DNA of 64,000 nt from Anniella stebbinsi (Eukaryota; Chordata; Lepidosauria; Squamata; Anniellidae), in the NCBI GenBank assembly GCA_029215795.1, contig JARDYH010000002.1:45492001-45556000 (forward strand), in the 5' to 3' direction. Position 1 is the first letter of the stretch. Each line of letters opens with the position of its first letter. The position numbers were made by a program, and so were the translations under genes. The notes beneath the pieces are model-generated. The model did not search any database, was not told the DNA's origin, and saw nothing but the letters and a program-made list of their open reading frames with translations. Positions 12,527 to 22,919 of this stretch are shown here, piece after piece.

Positions 12527-13849
12527 TAGGGATGTGCACTGGATCGGACCCGATCCACGATCCGAGTCCGGTCCAGTGGGAAATCGGATAAATTATCCGA
12601 TTTCCGATCCCGCAGCTGGATCGGCCGATCCAATCCGAACCGGTCCGAAAAGGCTCCGAACCGGTTCGGCGGATCGGCGGATCGGCGGGCGCCCACTGAC
12701 GCCCACCGCCGCTTCCATTGGCGGGCGCCAGCGGGCGCCCGCCGATGAAAGTGGACAGCGGGGGGGGGGGAGGAGAGGGGCGCTTACCTTCTCGGCCCGT
12801 CCGCTCCCGTCCGGCACTAGCAGCTACTACCAGCGGGCTCCGCGGCCTGCTCTAGGGTGGCGCGCCGGGTGATGTCATCACCCGGCGCGCTACTCTAGAG
12901 CAGGCCGCGGAGCCTGCTGGTGGTAGCCGCCGGCCCCGGACGGGAGCGGACGGGCCGAGAAGGTAAGCAGGGGGTGCGTGGAGGGGAGGAGGGGGCGCGC
13001 GGAGGGGGGAGGGGGGCCCTTACCTTCCCGGCCCGGCGGCTCCTGTCCGGCGCCGGCGCCTACTACTCCCAGCAGGCTCCGCGGCCTGTTCTAGGGTGGC
13101 GCGCCGGGTGATGTCATCACCCGGCGCGCTACTCTAGAGCAGGCCGCGGAGCCTGCTGGGAGTAGTAGGCGCCGGCGCCGGACGGGAGCCGCCAGGCCGG
13201 GAAGGTAAGGAGGGGGTGCGTGGAGGGGAGGAGGGGGCGCGCGGAGGGGGGAGGGGGGCCCTTACCTTCCCGGCCCGGCGGCTCCCGTCCAGCGCCGGCA
13301 CCTACTACTACCAGCAGGCTCCGCGGCCTGCTCCAGGGTGGCGCGCCGGGTGATGTCATCACCCGGCGCGCTACTCGAGAGTAGGCCGCGGAGCCCGCTG
13401 GTAGTAGCCGCCGGCGCCGGACGGGAGCGGACGGGCCGAGAAGGTAAGCAGTGGCGGGGAAGGGGGCTTACCCCCCCCCCGGAGCCGTCCGCTTCTATCC
13501 GCTGGCGCCCGCGGGCGCCAGCGGATGGAAGCGGGCGGCCCCAGGGGGGGGAGGGAGCGCGGGGGAGGGGGCTTACCTGCCGGGGCCGTCCACAGCGGAC
13601 GGCCCCGGGGGGGGAGGGAGTTAGGCCCCCCTCACCCACCCGCCGCCATTTTTTCCTCATAGACTTGCATTGCAATGCAAGTCTATGGGGGAAAAAATGG
13701 CGGCCGATCCAAAAATTTACGATTTTTGGGTCGGAATCGGACTCGATCCAGTCCGGGGGGCCTCCGATTTTGTCCGAACCGGTCCGGGACAAAATTGGAG
13801 GTCCCGATCCGGGTCCCGATCCGATCCGGGGGGTCCGTGCACACCCCTA
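12527..13849. mobile_element. GC-rich hAT-like non-autonomous element, 1323 bp
   Basis: Termini are TAGGGATGTGCAC at the left and GTGCACACCCCTA at the right, flanked by a perfect 8-bp duplication, ATTATATC (12519-12526 and 13850-13857). TIRs of the YAGGG type with 8-bp duplications are the hallmark of hAT transposons. Next to each end are short repeats of GGATCGG or CGATCCGA type. The interior is very GC- and CpG-rich and carries three hairpin units. No transposase frame is seen; the 134-176 aa open frames across it are low-complexity translations of palindromic DNA. Confidence 0.85.
12785..13448. repeat. Three tandem hairpin units, period about 240 bp, inside the hAT-like element
   Basis: Each unit is an inverted repeat with arms of about 90 bp. 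The loop centres, at 12875, 13114 and 13356, are single bases within TGATGTCATCA, giving periods of 239 and 242 bp. The arms contain GCGCGCCGGG and CTAGAGCAGGCCGCGGAG, and end in GAGAAGGTAAGC or GGAAGGTAAG outward on both strands. Two smaller perfect or near-perfect hairpins flank the units (about 12715-12750 and 13495-13535). Confidence 0.85.
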
Positions 13850-13994
13850 ATTATATCCTGCTTGGTGTGGATGTGTCATGGGCCCCAACAGTTGTCAGTG
13901 CACTTCAATACCACTATAAAGCAGTAGTGTAGATCCCGCCCAGGTTCCACTACATCATTGCTGTACAATAATGATGGCTATGTCATACTATCCA

Positions 13995-14180
13995 GTGGAG
14001 GGGCCATTGCTAAGTGTTAGAAAGGCACATGTTTGGCATGCAGAATGTTCCAGGTCCAATCCCTGTCATCTCCAGTTTAAAGGGTTAGTAGCAGGTGTTG
14101 TATCTCCTCCTGAGACCACAGACAGCCATTTCCAGTCACAGTAGTAGACAATACTGGATTCGTTGGATGTCGTGATAGAG
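13995..14180 (+). mobile_element. tRNA-derived SINE, decayed copy
   Basis: Same family as 4890-5086. GCCATTGCTAAGTGTTAGA replaces the box A region, TTGGCATGCAGAATG and the box B-like GGTCCAATCCCTG follow, then the body with CAGCCATTTCCAGTC and GACAATACTGGATT. Many substitutions; surely inactive. Confidence 0.65.
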
Positions 14181-14984
14181 ATTGGTGTACCCTGGCTTTT
14201 ATGAAGAACAGATGGCCTCTTCTACCAATTTTAACTCATCACAGTGGTGTTTGTATGCAATTTACCACCCTCCTCCTCAGCAATTTATTGACAGTGTGAA
14301 CAAATCAAATGTGGAGGTACCCATATACTTCTGGTAGACGCGCATACAGCTGGTTGTGGGTTTGGGTACTGCTACTCTGATCCAGTTAACTCAATAGAAA
14401 AATCAACTTTATCATGAGGTAGCTGTGCAGGATATAGTGCAGAATAACATCTGATTTAGTGCAGGCTGGCCTCTGATTCACATTTCCCTTATGGACACCC
14501 TGTCCATCTTTCTCTTCCGTTAATAATGTAATTGATCCCAATTTCTGGAGCTGTGGGCAATTCTCTGTCAAACTATTACATGGCTGAAATATTTCACCTG
14601 CACTTAGAAAACCACCACCACCAATGCTTGCCTGTTCACTTTTAGCCCCACATTTTTCAGTCTTCTAAATTCTTCAAATGTCATTGTCATTTAAGTAGCA
14701 TATAACACCTGACAGCCATTGCAGCAGCTGGAAAATGACTGGAGTGCTGGCTGCACTGTATGGTAACTGGTTGTATTGAAAAAGCCCTGGTTAAGAATTT
14801 GTGAATGGAGGGCTTGATATAGCTATTTGGTGATAGGCCTGTGAAGGGTCTGAGTGAAAAAAAAAGTGTTGCCTTCTGTAACCTCCCAGCCAACTTGAAG
14901 AACAAGTCTTGGAGTTTGAAATTGGATACTTGCTCTACAGCTAGTAGTGAATTGACTGTGACCCCCTCTAAAAGAATTCGGTTT
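14181..14984. other. Unassigned sequence
   Basis: No gene or repeat recognised. Open frames on both strands around 14687-15035 overlap one another and are not supported as coding. Confidence 0.35.
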
Positions 14985-15325
14985 GATGCCTGGTTCTCCG
15001 ATTATGCGCATCTTCTCGGAAGCGCTTTATGGTAAATGACTGTACACGGGAGGTAATTGAGCGCACAACTGGCCTTACCGGTTGTTTGAAATGTGCTTTA
15101 GAAGTAGTTAATGCAGAGAATCGCTTGTTTACATAGTCAAAATGCGCTTTAACGGACCGCAGCAAAATAAAACTCGCTATTTAACGTGCATTCGATAATG
15201 CGCATAATCAAATAGATAACACGCCTCAACTCCTGATTTGCGCTCCGCTCATGTAGAGGTAAAATTTTTAATGAGACTTGAAAGAGCTTTAAACCTCTCG
15301 TGTAGAGGCAGCCTGTAACTTCAAA
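14985..15325. repeat. Dispersed repeat R3, copy 2 (reverse orientation)
   Basis: Reverse complement of the repeat at 8826-9165, without the 122-bp insertion. It keeps GCGCATTATCG-type blocks and ends in CTCGTGTAGAGGCAGCC. The contrast between the two copies defines the empty site of the insertion at 9000. Confidence 0.6.
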
Positions 15326-15384
15326 ATCTCCACAAATTTGGGACCATGCTCTTCTGCTTAGGTATATAAGCTATTGGGGTTACC

Positions 15385-15752
15385 CAATCACTCCAAAGCA
15401 ATGAAGTCATCGGAGGGTATGCTCCTGGTGGTTCCATGTGGACCTGTGATCTGATTGCAATCCACCAGGAGAAGAGCCTTTAGTGTAGTGGCACCTTCTC
15501 TGTGGAACATTCTGCCCCTGGAAGTCAGGCAGGTGCCAACATTAGGCTTCTTCCGGCGCCTCCTGAAAACAACTCTGTTTCGAGACGCCTTCCTCAATTG
15601 ACTAGCCACTGTTTCTCTCGTTCTTTTGTTTTTAAGTTCAACAATTTTAAGTTGCTTTTCAATATTTTTTACTGTTTATACCTATGTTCACCGCTCTGGA
15701 ATCTGTGTTAGATAATTGAGCAGTATATAAATATTGTAAATAAATAAATAAA
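15385..15752 (+). mobile_element. L2-clade LINE, 3' end
   Basis: At about 15478-15580 the plus strand translates to FSVVAPSLWNILPLEVRQVP followed by FFRRLLKTTLFRD. This is the C-terminus of the L2/CR1 ORF2 (the AFSVAAPRLWNSLP region). The 3' UTR contains TTCACCGCTCTGGAA and CAGTATATAAATATTG and ends in a TAAA tail at about 15737-15752, typical of L2-like 3' ends in reptiles. 5'-truncated. Confidence 0.85.
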
Positions 15753-16265
15753 GCAATAAAATACCACCCTTTTTCCTTGCAGTGGCTGTCCACTGCTTTC
15801 CTCAAAGCATATGGCACTGGGTGAATCTTTGAAAGCTTTGATGTGGCTCCTTCCACCTCCCACCCCTTCAGGAATCCCCTCGCTTGTCCAAATACAGATT
15901 AATGCTTTGTGCACAGCTGGCACACTGCATGTAATAATGCATGGAGAGTTGACCATTACAAATTAAACTGTATGGTCCAGTCAAGTTCTAAGAGAGTCTG
16001 TCACTCATCTTTTGAAATGAGTATTTGAAGTTTGCTATGCAGGCCCCTTGAGACAAACATCCATCTGTAATTTCCCCAATAACTATCCCCCATGTGCCCA
16101 GTATAAGGAAACAAAGGACGATGCTGGCAACAAAGGAAGGTGAGATCAGTATGCTTGGTTCAAGGTTTGTGGCACTACTATAAATAATGCTCCTATATTC
16201 AACACCACGGGTACTAGCACCTCCTCAATATTTTCCAGTATTGTAGCACTGTTGTTGGTCCCTGC
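15753..16265. other. Unassigned sequence
   Basis: Nothing recognised; short overlapping open frames only. Confidence 0.35.
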
Positions 16266-16267
16266 AA

Positions 16268-16468
16268 GGCATGCAAGTAAGTATCAGAGGTAGTAACCCT
16301 ATATACATCAGTTGCTGGGGAACATGAGTGGTGCATGTTCTTGTGAATTCCTGCTTGTGAATTCCTGGTCATCAGCTGGTTGGCCACTGTGTGAACAGAG
16401 TGCTGGACTGGATGGACCCTTGGTCTGATCCAGCATGGCTCTTCTTATATTCTTATGTTCTTATTACA
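16268..16468 (+). mobile_element. CR1-clade LINE 3' end with TTCTTATG tail
   Basis: 3' UTR only. Contains CATCAGTTGCTGGGGAACAT, CAGCTGGTTGGCCACTGTGT, ATGGACCCTTGGTCTGATCC, and a tail of TTCTTATATTCTTATGTTCTTA. The 8-bp tail repeat is the analogue of the CR1 ATTCTATG tail, and longer copies at 18.6 and 24.4 kb show the matching ORF2 C-terminus. Confidence 0.85.
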
Positions 16469-16469
16469 G

Positions 16470-17062
16470 ATTGTTAAGTACCATCTTAAGCAAGCAACTG
16501 CCTAGAGATATGTGCTTTTTTAAAATATGGTAAATATGGTGCATTTATTAGCCCACACTTTGAGCATGACAAAGTTATGAAATGGCATGAATCTGAGCAT
16601 TGGTTGACCAAACAGTGGAAGTAGCAGCCAGCTTGCTGCTTCCATGAGGGTTGTAGATGATCAGAATTTTTCTGTAAAATCTTTGGTTCTTAAACGATTG
16701 CCCCCATGAAGCTGAGGTGAATGATGAACTGTCCTTTGTCAGACTGGGTTAATCTCTCTCCCTCAGAATTACTGTTCCCACAGAGGCAAAACCTCTCTGA
16801 TTTGGTAGCCTCAAACAGTCCCATTTTCTCCATGGTTTGGGCCCAAGAGAGTTCAGCTACATAACTGGCTGACAAAAAACCTTGAATGAGTACAAGTTCT
16901 CACTAGAGACCCCAAAGACCAATTATTATGTTGGCTATTCCTGCAAGGAAACAGCAGACTCACAGGGTATTGCCAAATTCCTTAAGTAAGCCATATAACC
17001 TGACTCAGATTCTGTTGTCAGTTGCTTCCTTGACACAAAGAGAAATCTATTCATCAGCTTAC
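16470..17062. other. Unassigned sequence next to a possible exon
   Basis: The minus strand has an acceptor-like pyrimidine tract at about 16948-16962 (TGCTGTTTCCTTGCAG). If joined to the candidate exon at 17063-17287, the frame continues as GIANIIIGLWGL and then meets a stop. Whether this is a real second exon is not decidable here. Confidence 0.3.
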
Positions 17063-17287
17063 CTTTCCTAGGTTCAAAATGTTGCTGCGGAGTGTGAAAT
17101 AATATGCCTGTTGGGTTATCTCCAGGCAAGTCAGGAGCTAGCAAGTTAGTCAGCAATACAAAATAATGCTTTCCCACGGGCAATCTCTTTAGCCTCAGCC
17201 TGCACACCTCTAACAAAAACTCCTTAAACTGTTGGAAATAGAAGGAAGATGCTTCAGAACCATCTACAAAGGTCAAATCTACTCCTT
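17063..17287 (-). CDS. Possible protein-coding exon, unidentified
   Basis: Unidentified. The minus strand is open from about 17300 to 16938 (119 codons from the first ATG) and reads smoothly like protein, including SFYFQQFKEFLLEVCRLRLK and LPVGKHYFVLLTNLLAPDLP. After FEPRK comes a strong donor-like AAAG/GTAAGC, with the last exon base at 17063. A plausible acceptor is the CAG of CATCCATGACAG near 17288. Codon choice looks natural and no repeat overlaps it, unlike most open frames here. A hAT-like element lies 66 bp upstream at 17353. It could be an exon of a host gene, a processed remnant, or chance. I do not recognise the family. Confidence 0.3.
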
Positions 17288-17352
17288 CTGTCATGGATGG
17301 TGGTGTTCTGGAACCAAGTGTCCCTGATGTGCAGAGCCAACATCCCTGTGAC

Positions 17353-18204
17353 TAGGGATGTGCACGCCCGAAAACATCGTATTTTATCATTATCGGAATT
17401 TCAGACCAAAAAAATTATCATCTCCGATAATATCGTAGGTTAATCGTATCGTCTACATGATAATTATCGGAAATCCGATATTTAATTTGCAGCCCCATTG
17501 TGCCCTATAGAGCTGAATGTTTTAGAAAAAATGCCTATAACGTCTGTATTTTCAAAGTTACAGGCTTGAAACTTGGTCACAATGCTTATGGGGTATGCCT
17601 AAGTATGTGTATGAAATTTGAGATCGGTCCCTCCAACCCTCAATTTTATATGAATTTATTAAAGAACATTTAAGTTCTGACTGGTCAAAAGTTGCATGAT
17701 CTTTCAAAAATTCATATAAAATACAGGGGTGGAGGGATTGATCTGAAATTTGGCATATGTGTAGCAACATGTGCTAGACATGTGTATGAAATTTGAGATC
17801 GATCCCTCCACCCCTGATTTTATATGAATTTTTGAAAGATCCTGCAACTTTTTGACATGTCTGAATGAACGCATGTGGTGAGCTGTCATTCTGACCTGTC
17901 AGAACTTAAACAATCTTTAATAAATTCATATAAAATCGAGGGTTGGAGGGATCGATCTCAAATTTCATACACATACTTAGGCATACCCCGTAAGCACTGT
18001 GACCAAGTTTCAAACCTCTAACTTTTAAACTACAGAAGTTATAGGTTTATTTATATGGCAGTCCAATAATCCGATATAACTGAAATGATTGGATCAGATA
18101 TTTATCGGAGGTTTGTCTATCGTATCGTTATCGTTAAACACGTGCACAATCAAGAGCATATTGTATTGTTATCATACATATTAACGATACGATACACATC
18201 CCTC
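17353..18204. mobile_element. AT-rich hAT-like palindromic element, 852 bp
   Basis: The left end is TAGGGATGTGCACG and the right end is GATACACATCCCTC, where the last base is probably a mutated A. The flanks are CCTGTGAC (17345-17352) and CCTGTGAT (18205-18212), an 8-bp duplication with one mismatch. The subterminal DNA consists of short repeats such as TTATCGGAA, CGATAATATCG and CGTATCGTTATCG. The interior is a large palindrome in which GAGATCGATCCCTCCACCC-type blocks recur four times in alternating orientation. No transposase frame. Confidence 0.82.
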
Positions 18205-18605
18205 CCTGTGATATCATCCCACCCCCTTCACAATTCCCTATTCTCTCTGAGTTTAGTTGCAATCCTCACAATAGCTAGGGGTGGGGTGGGGTGGGTTTTC
18301 CCAGCAACAATCTCTTGCTCCTGGTATAATTCAAAGTGTTTTGGGGTGGCTTGGCCTTGAATGCTTCTTTGCATCGCATTCAAAGAAATGCACCCTGACT
18401 TAGGTGCATATTCAGATGCACATTGGATTCATGTCCATGGTTCCTAATCCAGGAAGTGATGCATGCACCTAAAATGGAGAATGTGGATAGGAAGACAGAC
18501 GTTTTTCTTCCCTCTCCCATAATACTAGAACCCAAGCTTATCCCATGAAGCTGATTGCTGGGAGATGCAGGACATATAAAAGGAAGCACTTCATCACACA
18601 GCACA

Positions 18606-18897
18606 TAGTTAAACTATGGCATTCACAACCACAAGATGTAGTAGTGGCCACCAATTTGGATGGCTTTAAAATGGGGTTGGATAAATGCCTGGAGGAATTT
18701 AGTTACTAGACCTGATGGCTATGTGCTACCTTCAGTATCTGAGGCAGTAGGCCTATATGCACCAGTTGTGAGAGAACATGGGTGGGCGTGTCCTGTTTGT
18801 GTGTCTCAGGTCAACAGCTGGTTGGCCACTGCATGAACAGAGTATTGGACTAGATGGACACTTGGTCTGATCCAGCATGGCTTTTATTATGTTCTGT
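18606..18897 (+). mobile_element. CR1-clade LINE 3' end with TTCTTATG-type tail
   Basis: Begins in ORF2: GTGGCCACCAATTTGGATGG encodes VATNLDGFKMGLDKCLEEF, the CR1 C-terminal pattern. The family 3' UTR follows (GCTACCTTCAGTATCTGAGG, CACTTGGTCTGATCCAGCAT) and ends in TTATTATGTTCTG. 5'-truncated. Confidence 0.85.
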
Positions 18898-18899
18898 TA

Positions 18900-20040
18900 C
18901 GTTTACACATGAATAAATTTGTTTACATGTGCATATCTGCATAGCAAAATTCAGGCATCAATATGTGATGTTCTGAAGTGGAGCGCCATCTTTAAAATAG
19001 GCATTGTTCCACAACCACAGCCATCCGCTATGCCATAAATGGTAAAGTATGCAGATTTTACACATACCATCTTAGAACTATTACAAGTTATAAAAGTTTA
19101 GTTACTTCTGAGGCATATATATATATATATATATATAATCTCAAAGCAACTGTAAGAGACCAAAGCAAGCTTCCTAAGAGGCCATAATACAAATATGCCT
19201 GGATTTATGTTTTAAGAAAGTAAATACTTCTTTGACTATAGTATTTTGATTGCACAAATGAATATTCAAAAACAACACAATTACTTTCTAATTGCTAGCT
19301 ATTACAAAACCATGGGCTGAAGTATGAGTGAATTAAGCATTTAACATTTTCATTTGTGGTTGTCTGTCACTGCAGTGACAGAATCCATAATATCCAAGCA
19401 ATGCATGCTGCAGCTGCATCAATCCCCCACCCTTTCCTCATAGTTCAGACCAGATTTCACAGATTGGGAAGTAAACATCTGCTATTCTGTCTGCAGCTTG
19501 TGCCAAAGCTGGTTAAACTCTTGACAGAGTTTGATTGAACCAGATGCAACATCAATGATCAAATTCGGCTTGTTTACCTTCTTGCTTCAATCTCCCTCCC
19601 AGCCTGGCTAGCCTTGAAAACCAAACTGCATCCCAAGAGAAAGTCCAAATGTTTTTTGAGTGGTCCCTTGGAATGCTTGAAAAATCTCAGGGGAAGACTT
19701 TAAGAACAACCAAAATCCCCCTTCCTTTAAGAGCAAAGCAACTCCCCTCTTACCTTTGTGAATAAAAAAGGGGCAAGCAGCAACAGGGAGGGCTCTTTGA
19801 CATGCAACTGTCAGCCTGATTCTAAGCTGAAAATGGTGAGGAGTGTCATTTTCCGCTTAGAGTCAGACAGACAGGCACTCATGTCTACCAGTCCTCCCCT
19901 CTTTGTAGAGGTCAGTTTTGATGACAAATAGTGAAGGGGGAGATGCTGGTAGGTGAGGGTTGATAGCCACAACGGTAGTGATGAGGAGTCAGTTAGAAAT
20001 GGAGCATATCCTTTTGAAGAGGGAGAGTTGAAATATGAGC
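18900..20040. other. Unassigned sequence
   Basis: No gene or repeat recognised apart from a (TA)n run at 19115-19137. Several short overlapping open frames. Confidence 0.35.
19115..19137. repeat. (TA)n microsatellite
   Basis: About 11 TA dinucleotides. Confidence 0.92.
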
Positions 20041-20044
20041 CTCA

Positions 20045-20245
20045 CACCCCCTAGATGATGATAATGATTAAATTTCATTTCTATAGCCCCCCCCCCCCCA
20101 AATACCTGAAACTGTCTGGGCAGTTTACAATAATTCATAAGGCAATAAAATGCAGCATTAAAATACAGTGTAAAAATTAAATATCCAATATTGAAACAAT
20201 TTAAACAGCTAAAAACAGTTTCAATAAAACACTAGACCTGTTCAG
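20045..20245 (-). mobile_element. LINE 3' end (L2-like), reversed, first part
   Basis: Read on the minus strand this is a 3' end with a box like CAGACAGTTTCAGGTATT, a run of G, then a tail of AATCATTATCATC type. The family signature (conserved box just before a short A-rich tail) recurs at 38.6, 45.9, 46.8 and 53.1 kb. The rest of the element resumes at 21358, after the inserted palindrome. Confidence 0.6.
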
Positions 20246-20247
20246 AC

Positions 20248-21357
20248 CAAAGGCTTTTTCCCATAGCAAAGTATTGTTTTACAAAAACACCTATAACTTT
20301 TTCATTTTTAACGATAGAAGGATGAAACATGGGCACATTATAGACTGGTTAGGGATAGTTATCTGTGAGAAATTTCAGAAAGATTGGTGCATGCGTTTTG
20401 TGGCAATTAATTTTTTAATAAATAACCAGGAATGCCTATAACTTTGTCATTTTTAAAGTTACACACATGAAATTTTGCCACATTGTAGGTGGTACCTTGG
20501 GACCTATGTGTGTGAAATTTCAGAAACATAGGTGCTTCGTAGCCACCAAATGCCTGGACCTAACTTTCTGAAATTTCTGACAGACAACTACCCCTAATCC
20601 ATCCACAAAGTGAGCAACTTTCAAACTTCTAACTTTTAAAATAAAATAAAAAGTTATAGGCATTTATTTCTGTATTGTTTCAAAAATTAATTGCCACACA
20701 AGGCAAGCACCTATGTTTCTGAAATTTCACACACATATCAAGCCAAGTGTTACCTGTAATGTGCCCATGTTTCCTGTTTGTATCTTTAAAAATAAAAAAA
20801 TGGGAGGCATAACTGTATTTACCCCACTACTACCCATTTTTCTAAAATTAATTGCCACACAAGGCAAGCATCTATGTTTCTGAAATTTCACACACATAGG
20901 TCCCAAGGTACCACCTACAATGTGGCAAAGTTTCATGTGTGTGACCTTAAACATGACAAAGTTATAGGCATTCCTGGTTATTTATTAAAAAATTAATTGC
21001 CATAAACTGCATGTACCAATCTTTCTGAAATTTCTCACAGATAACTATCCCTAACCAGTCTACAATGTGCCCAAGTTTCATCCTTCTATCATTAAAAATG
21101 AAAAAGTTATACACGTTTTTGTAAAACAATACTTTGCTATGGGAAAAAGCATTCAAAATGGCGTCCGATCCGCCGATCTGATCCGATACGGATCAGACCT
21201 CGGCGGATCAGATCGGATCAGATCGGAGGGTTGGTCGGATCAGATCGGATCGGATTTTTCCAATTTTGGGGCGGATTGGATTTGGATCGGATTTTTCCGA
21301 TTTTGGGGCGGATTGGATTCGGATCGTGGATTGGATCGGATCCGATGCACACCCCTA
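20248..21357. mobile_element. Large palindromic hAT-like element, left end missing
   Basis: The right end, GATGCACACCCCTA (to 21357), with GATCGGATC-type subterminal repeats from 21166, matches the hAT-like group. The left counterpart of that region is absent: sequence passes from LINE into GGCTTTTTCCCATAGC. The two arms, about 20263-20720 and 20830-21150, are inverted copies; GTACCTTGGGACCTATGTGT at 20501-20520 is mirrored near 20890-20915. Each arm is made of modules of about 145-160 bp starting at CCTATAAC (20290, 20435; reversed near 20652, 20801, 20961 and 21107). No 8-bp duplication was found, consistent with a deletion at the left end. Confidence 0.75.
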
Positions 21358-21660
21358 ATGAACTCCCCATCACATGCCATTAAATGCCTGAGAGCAAAGG
21401 GCAGTCTTAACCTGGCTTTGAAAGGATGACAATGTTGCTGCCAGGCAGGCCTCTGTAGAGAGTTTATTCTATAGTCGAGGGGCACCACTGAGTAGGCCCT
21501 CTCCCTTGTTGCCACCTTCTGAGCCTCTCTTGGAGGTGTACTTGGAGGGGGGGCAGATGTTGATCATAGTGTCCAGGTATGTTCAGGTCAGGAGAGGCGT
21601 TCTATCAAGTATTCTGGTCCCAAGCTGTGGAAGGCTTGATAGGCTTTTTATGAGCATCCA
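21358..21660 (-). mobile_element. LINE ORF2 C-terminus (L2-like), reversed, second part
   Basis: On the minus strand, ACAAGGGAGAGGGCCTACTC leads into a decayed frame ending FKARLRLPFALRHLMA, comparable to the FKRLLKTHLF end of L2 ORF2. Frameshifts are present. Together with 20045-20245 this is one LINE interrupted by the palindromic element between them. Confidence 0.55.
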
Positions 21661-22139
21661 GGGCCACCTCCAGGTTTTCAAGGGCCCTTGGGCAAGACCC
21701 CCTCCCTCAGTGATTCTACCTTCTCACCACCATCATCACCAGCTGCTATTGCTCCATTCTTGTTCTCAGTATCGCTACCACTTGCTTACTTGACAGGCAG
21801 AGACCCAGTGAACAAGGGTCTCTGTATATATGTTCAAAGCCCATGAAGATGCACAGAAAAAAAGTTAGGGACTTACCCCAACTTTTTCGGTGGGAGCAAG
21901 GTCACCCTGGCTCTTCTGCCATCTGACCTCACTCCATGGCCAATCCGGGGGATGATCCTGGTGGAAGCTGACCAGTGATTGGTTGCCGAAAACCAGGAAG
22001 GGGGTGGGGGTGGCTCCAGTACCCAGATGACCGTCGGAAAACCCACTCTCCCTCCTTGGCATTGAGATTACCCAATGCCAACCTGGGTATGTAAAACCAT
22101 GAAGCTTTGGGGAAAGGTGGTGCTCTGCTGTGAAGACAG
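21661..22139. other. Unassigned sequence
   Basis: Nothing recognised; CT-rich and CAC-rich low-complexity near 21720-21790. Confidence 0.35.
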
Positions 22140-22300
22140 GGCCTAAGTCAGTCAGGGGTGCACAACCTCTGGCACTCCAACCCAACCCATACCACTTCTT
22201 GGAGTTTCTCCATTAGTCACACTGGCTGGAGCTTATGAGAGTTAGAGTCCAATGACATCTCAAGGGCAACAGATCCCCCACACCTGCCCTGCTTAAATGG
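22140..22300. mobile_element. Possible old MITE with CAGGGGTGCACAACC end
   Basis: A left-end-like TCAGGGGTGCACAACCTCTG and a right half with AGTTAGAGTCCAATGACATC resemble the palindromic MITEs at 7845 and 26872 in layout. Strongly decayed. Confidence 0.4.
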
Positions 22301-22919
22301 GCAAGAGTTATTGCAGCAAAGAAGCCCTCCTATTATTGTCTTCTTCTCCTGGAATGCTTGCACCATCTTTCACCTGAAAAGTCCAGTTTGGCCTGTCCCT
22401 GTCAAGGTAAGCACCATCCATGATCCCCTTTTGCATGATTGAAGCCTGAAGCAGTAATCCAAATGGCTACTAGAATCTAGCATGTGCCTCTATTGGCTTG
22501 AAAACAGAACACAATATTATATTGTCAACTGGGATGATAGATATAAAGGGGGGAAGCATATTGCAGTTTGACAGTACAATGACAGTTTTATATGCTGCTC
22601 TTCCAGTAATTAAATAGCTCTCAGCTGGAAATAGTAATTTTAATTGCCTGGGTGCAAGTTGCCAGAGTTGAGTGTCCCAATTCCTGATGAAGCCAACTGG
22701 CTTCATTCTTTTCTTTTTTTCCCTGGCTTTCCCTTGGATGTGCCCTGGCTTCTTTTCAGGACTGCCTTCATGCGGAAGCTGGAAAGGAATTGAAGCTGTT
22801 TAGGGTTGTGTCTTTGACTATGATGGCAGATTGTCCAGGGCTGGTATTTTGTGTGTGCAAGTGTTTACTGTTGCTAGCTTGTATATTTGAATGGGTAGAA
22901 AGGGTGAGGAAATCAGGAT

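Larger units (their letters stand above)
12347..13930. mobile_element. Palindromic MITE family M1 (AGATCTACACCAAGCAG ends), split by a later insertion
   Basis: The left end begins GGCCAGATCTACACC near 12351 and the partner CCTGCTTGGTGTGGATGTGT lies at 13857-13876, just after the inserted hAT-like element. From about 13881 to 13940 a reversed copy of the internal block follows (CAACAGTTGTCAGTGCACTT, mirrored at 12453-12472), so the host is itself a compound palindrome. Related copies lie at 32700-32864 and 48345-48465. Confidence 0.75.

Noticed and set aside
12468..13850. Several 130-176 codon frames on both strands
   Set aside because: They translate GC-rich palindromic transposon DNA, giving mirrored Pro/Arg/Gly-rich peptides on both strands.
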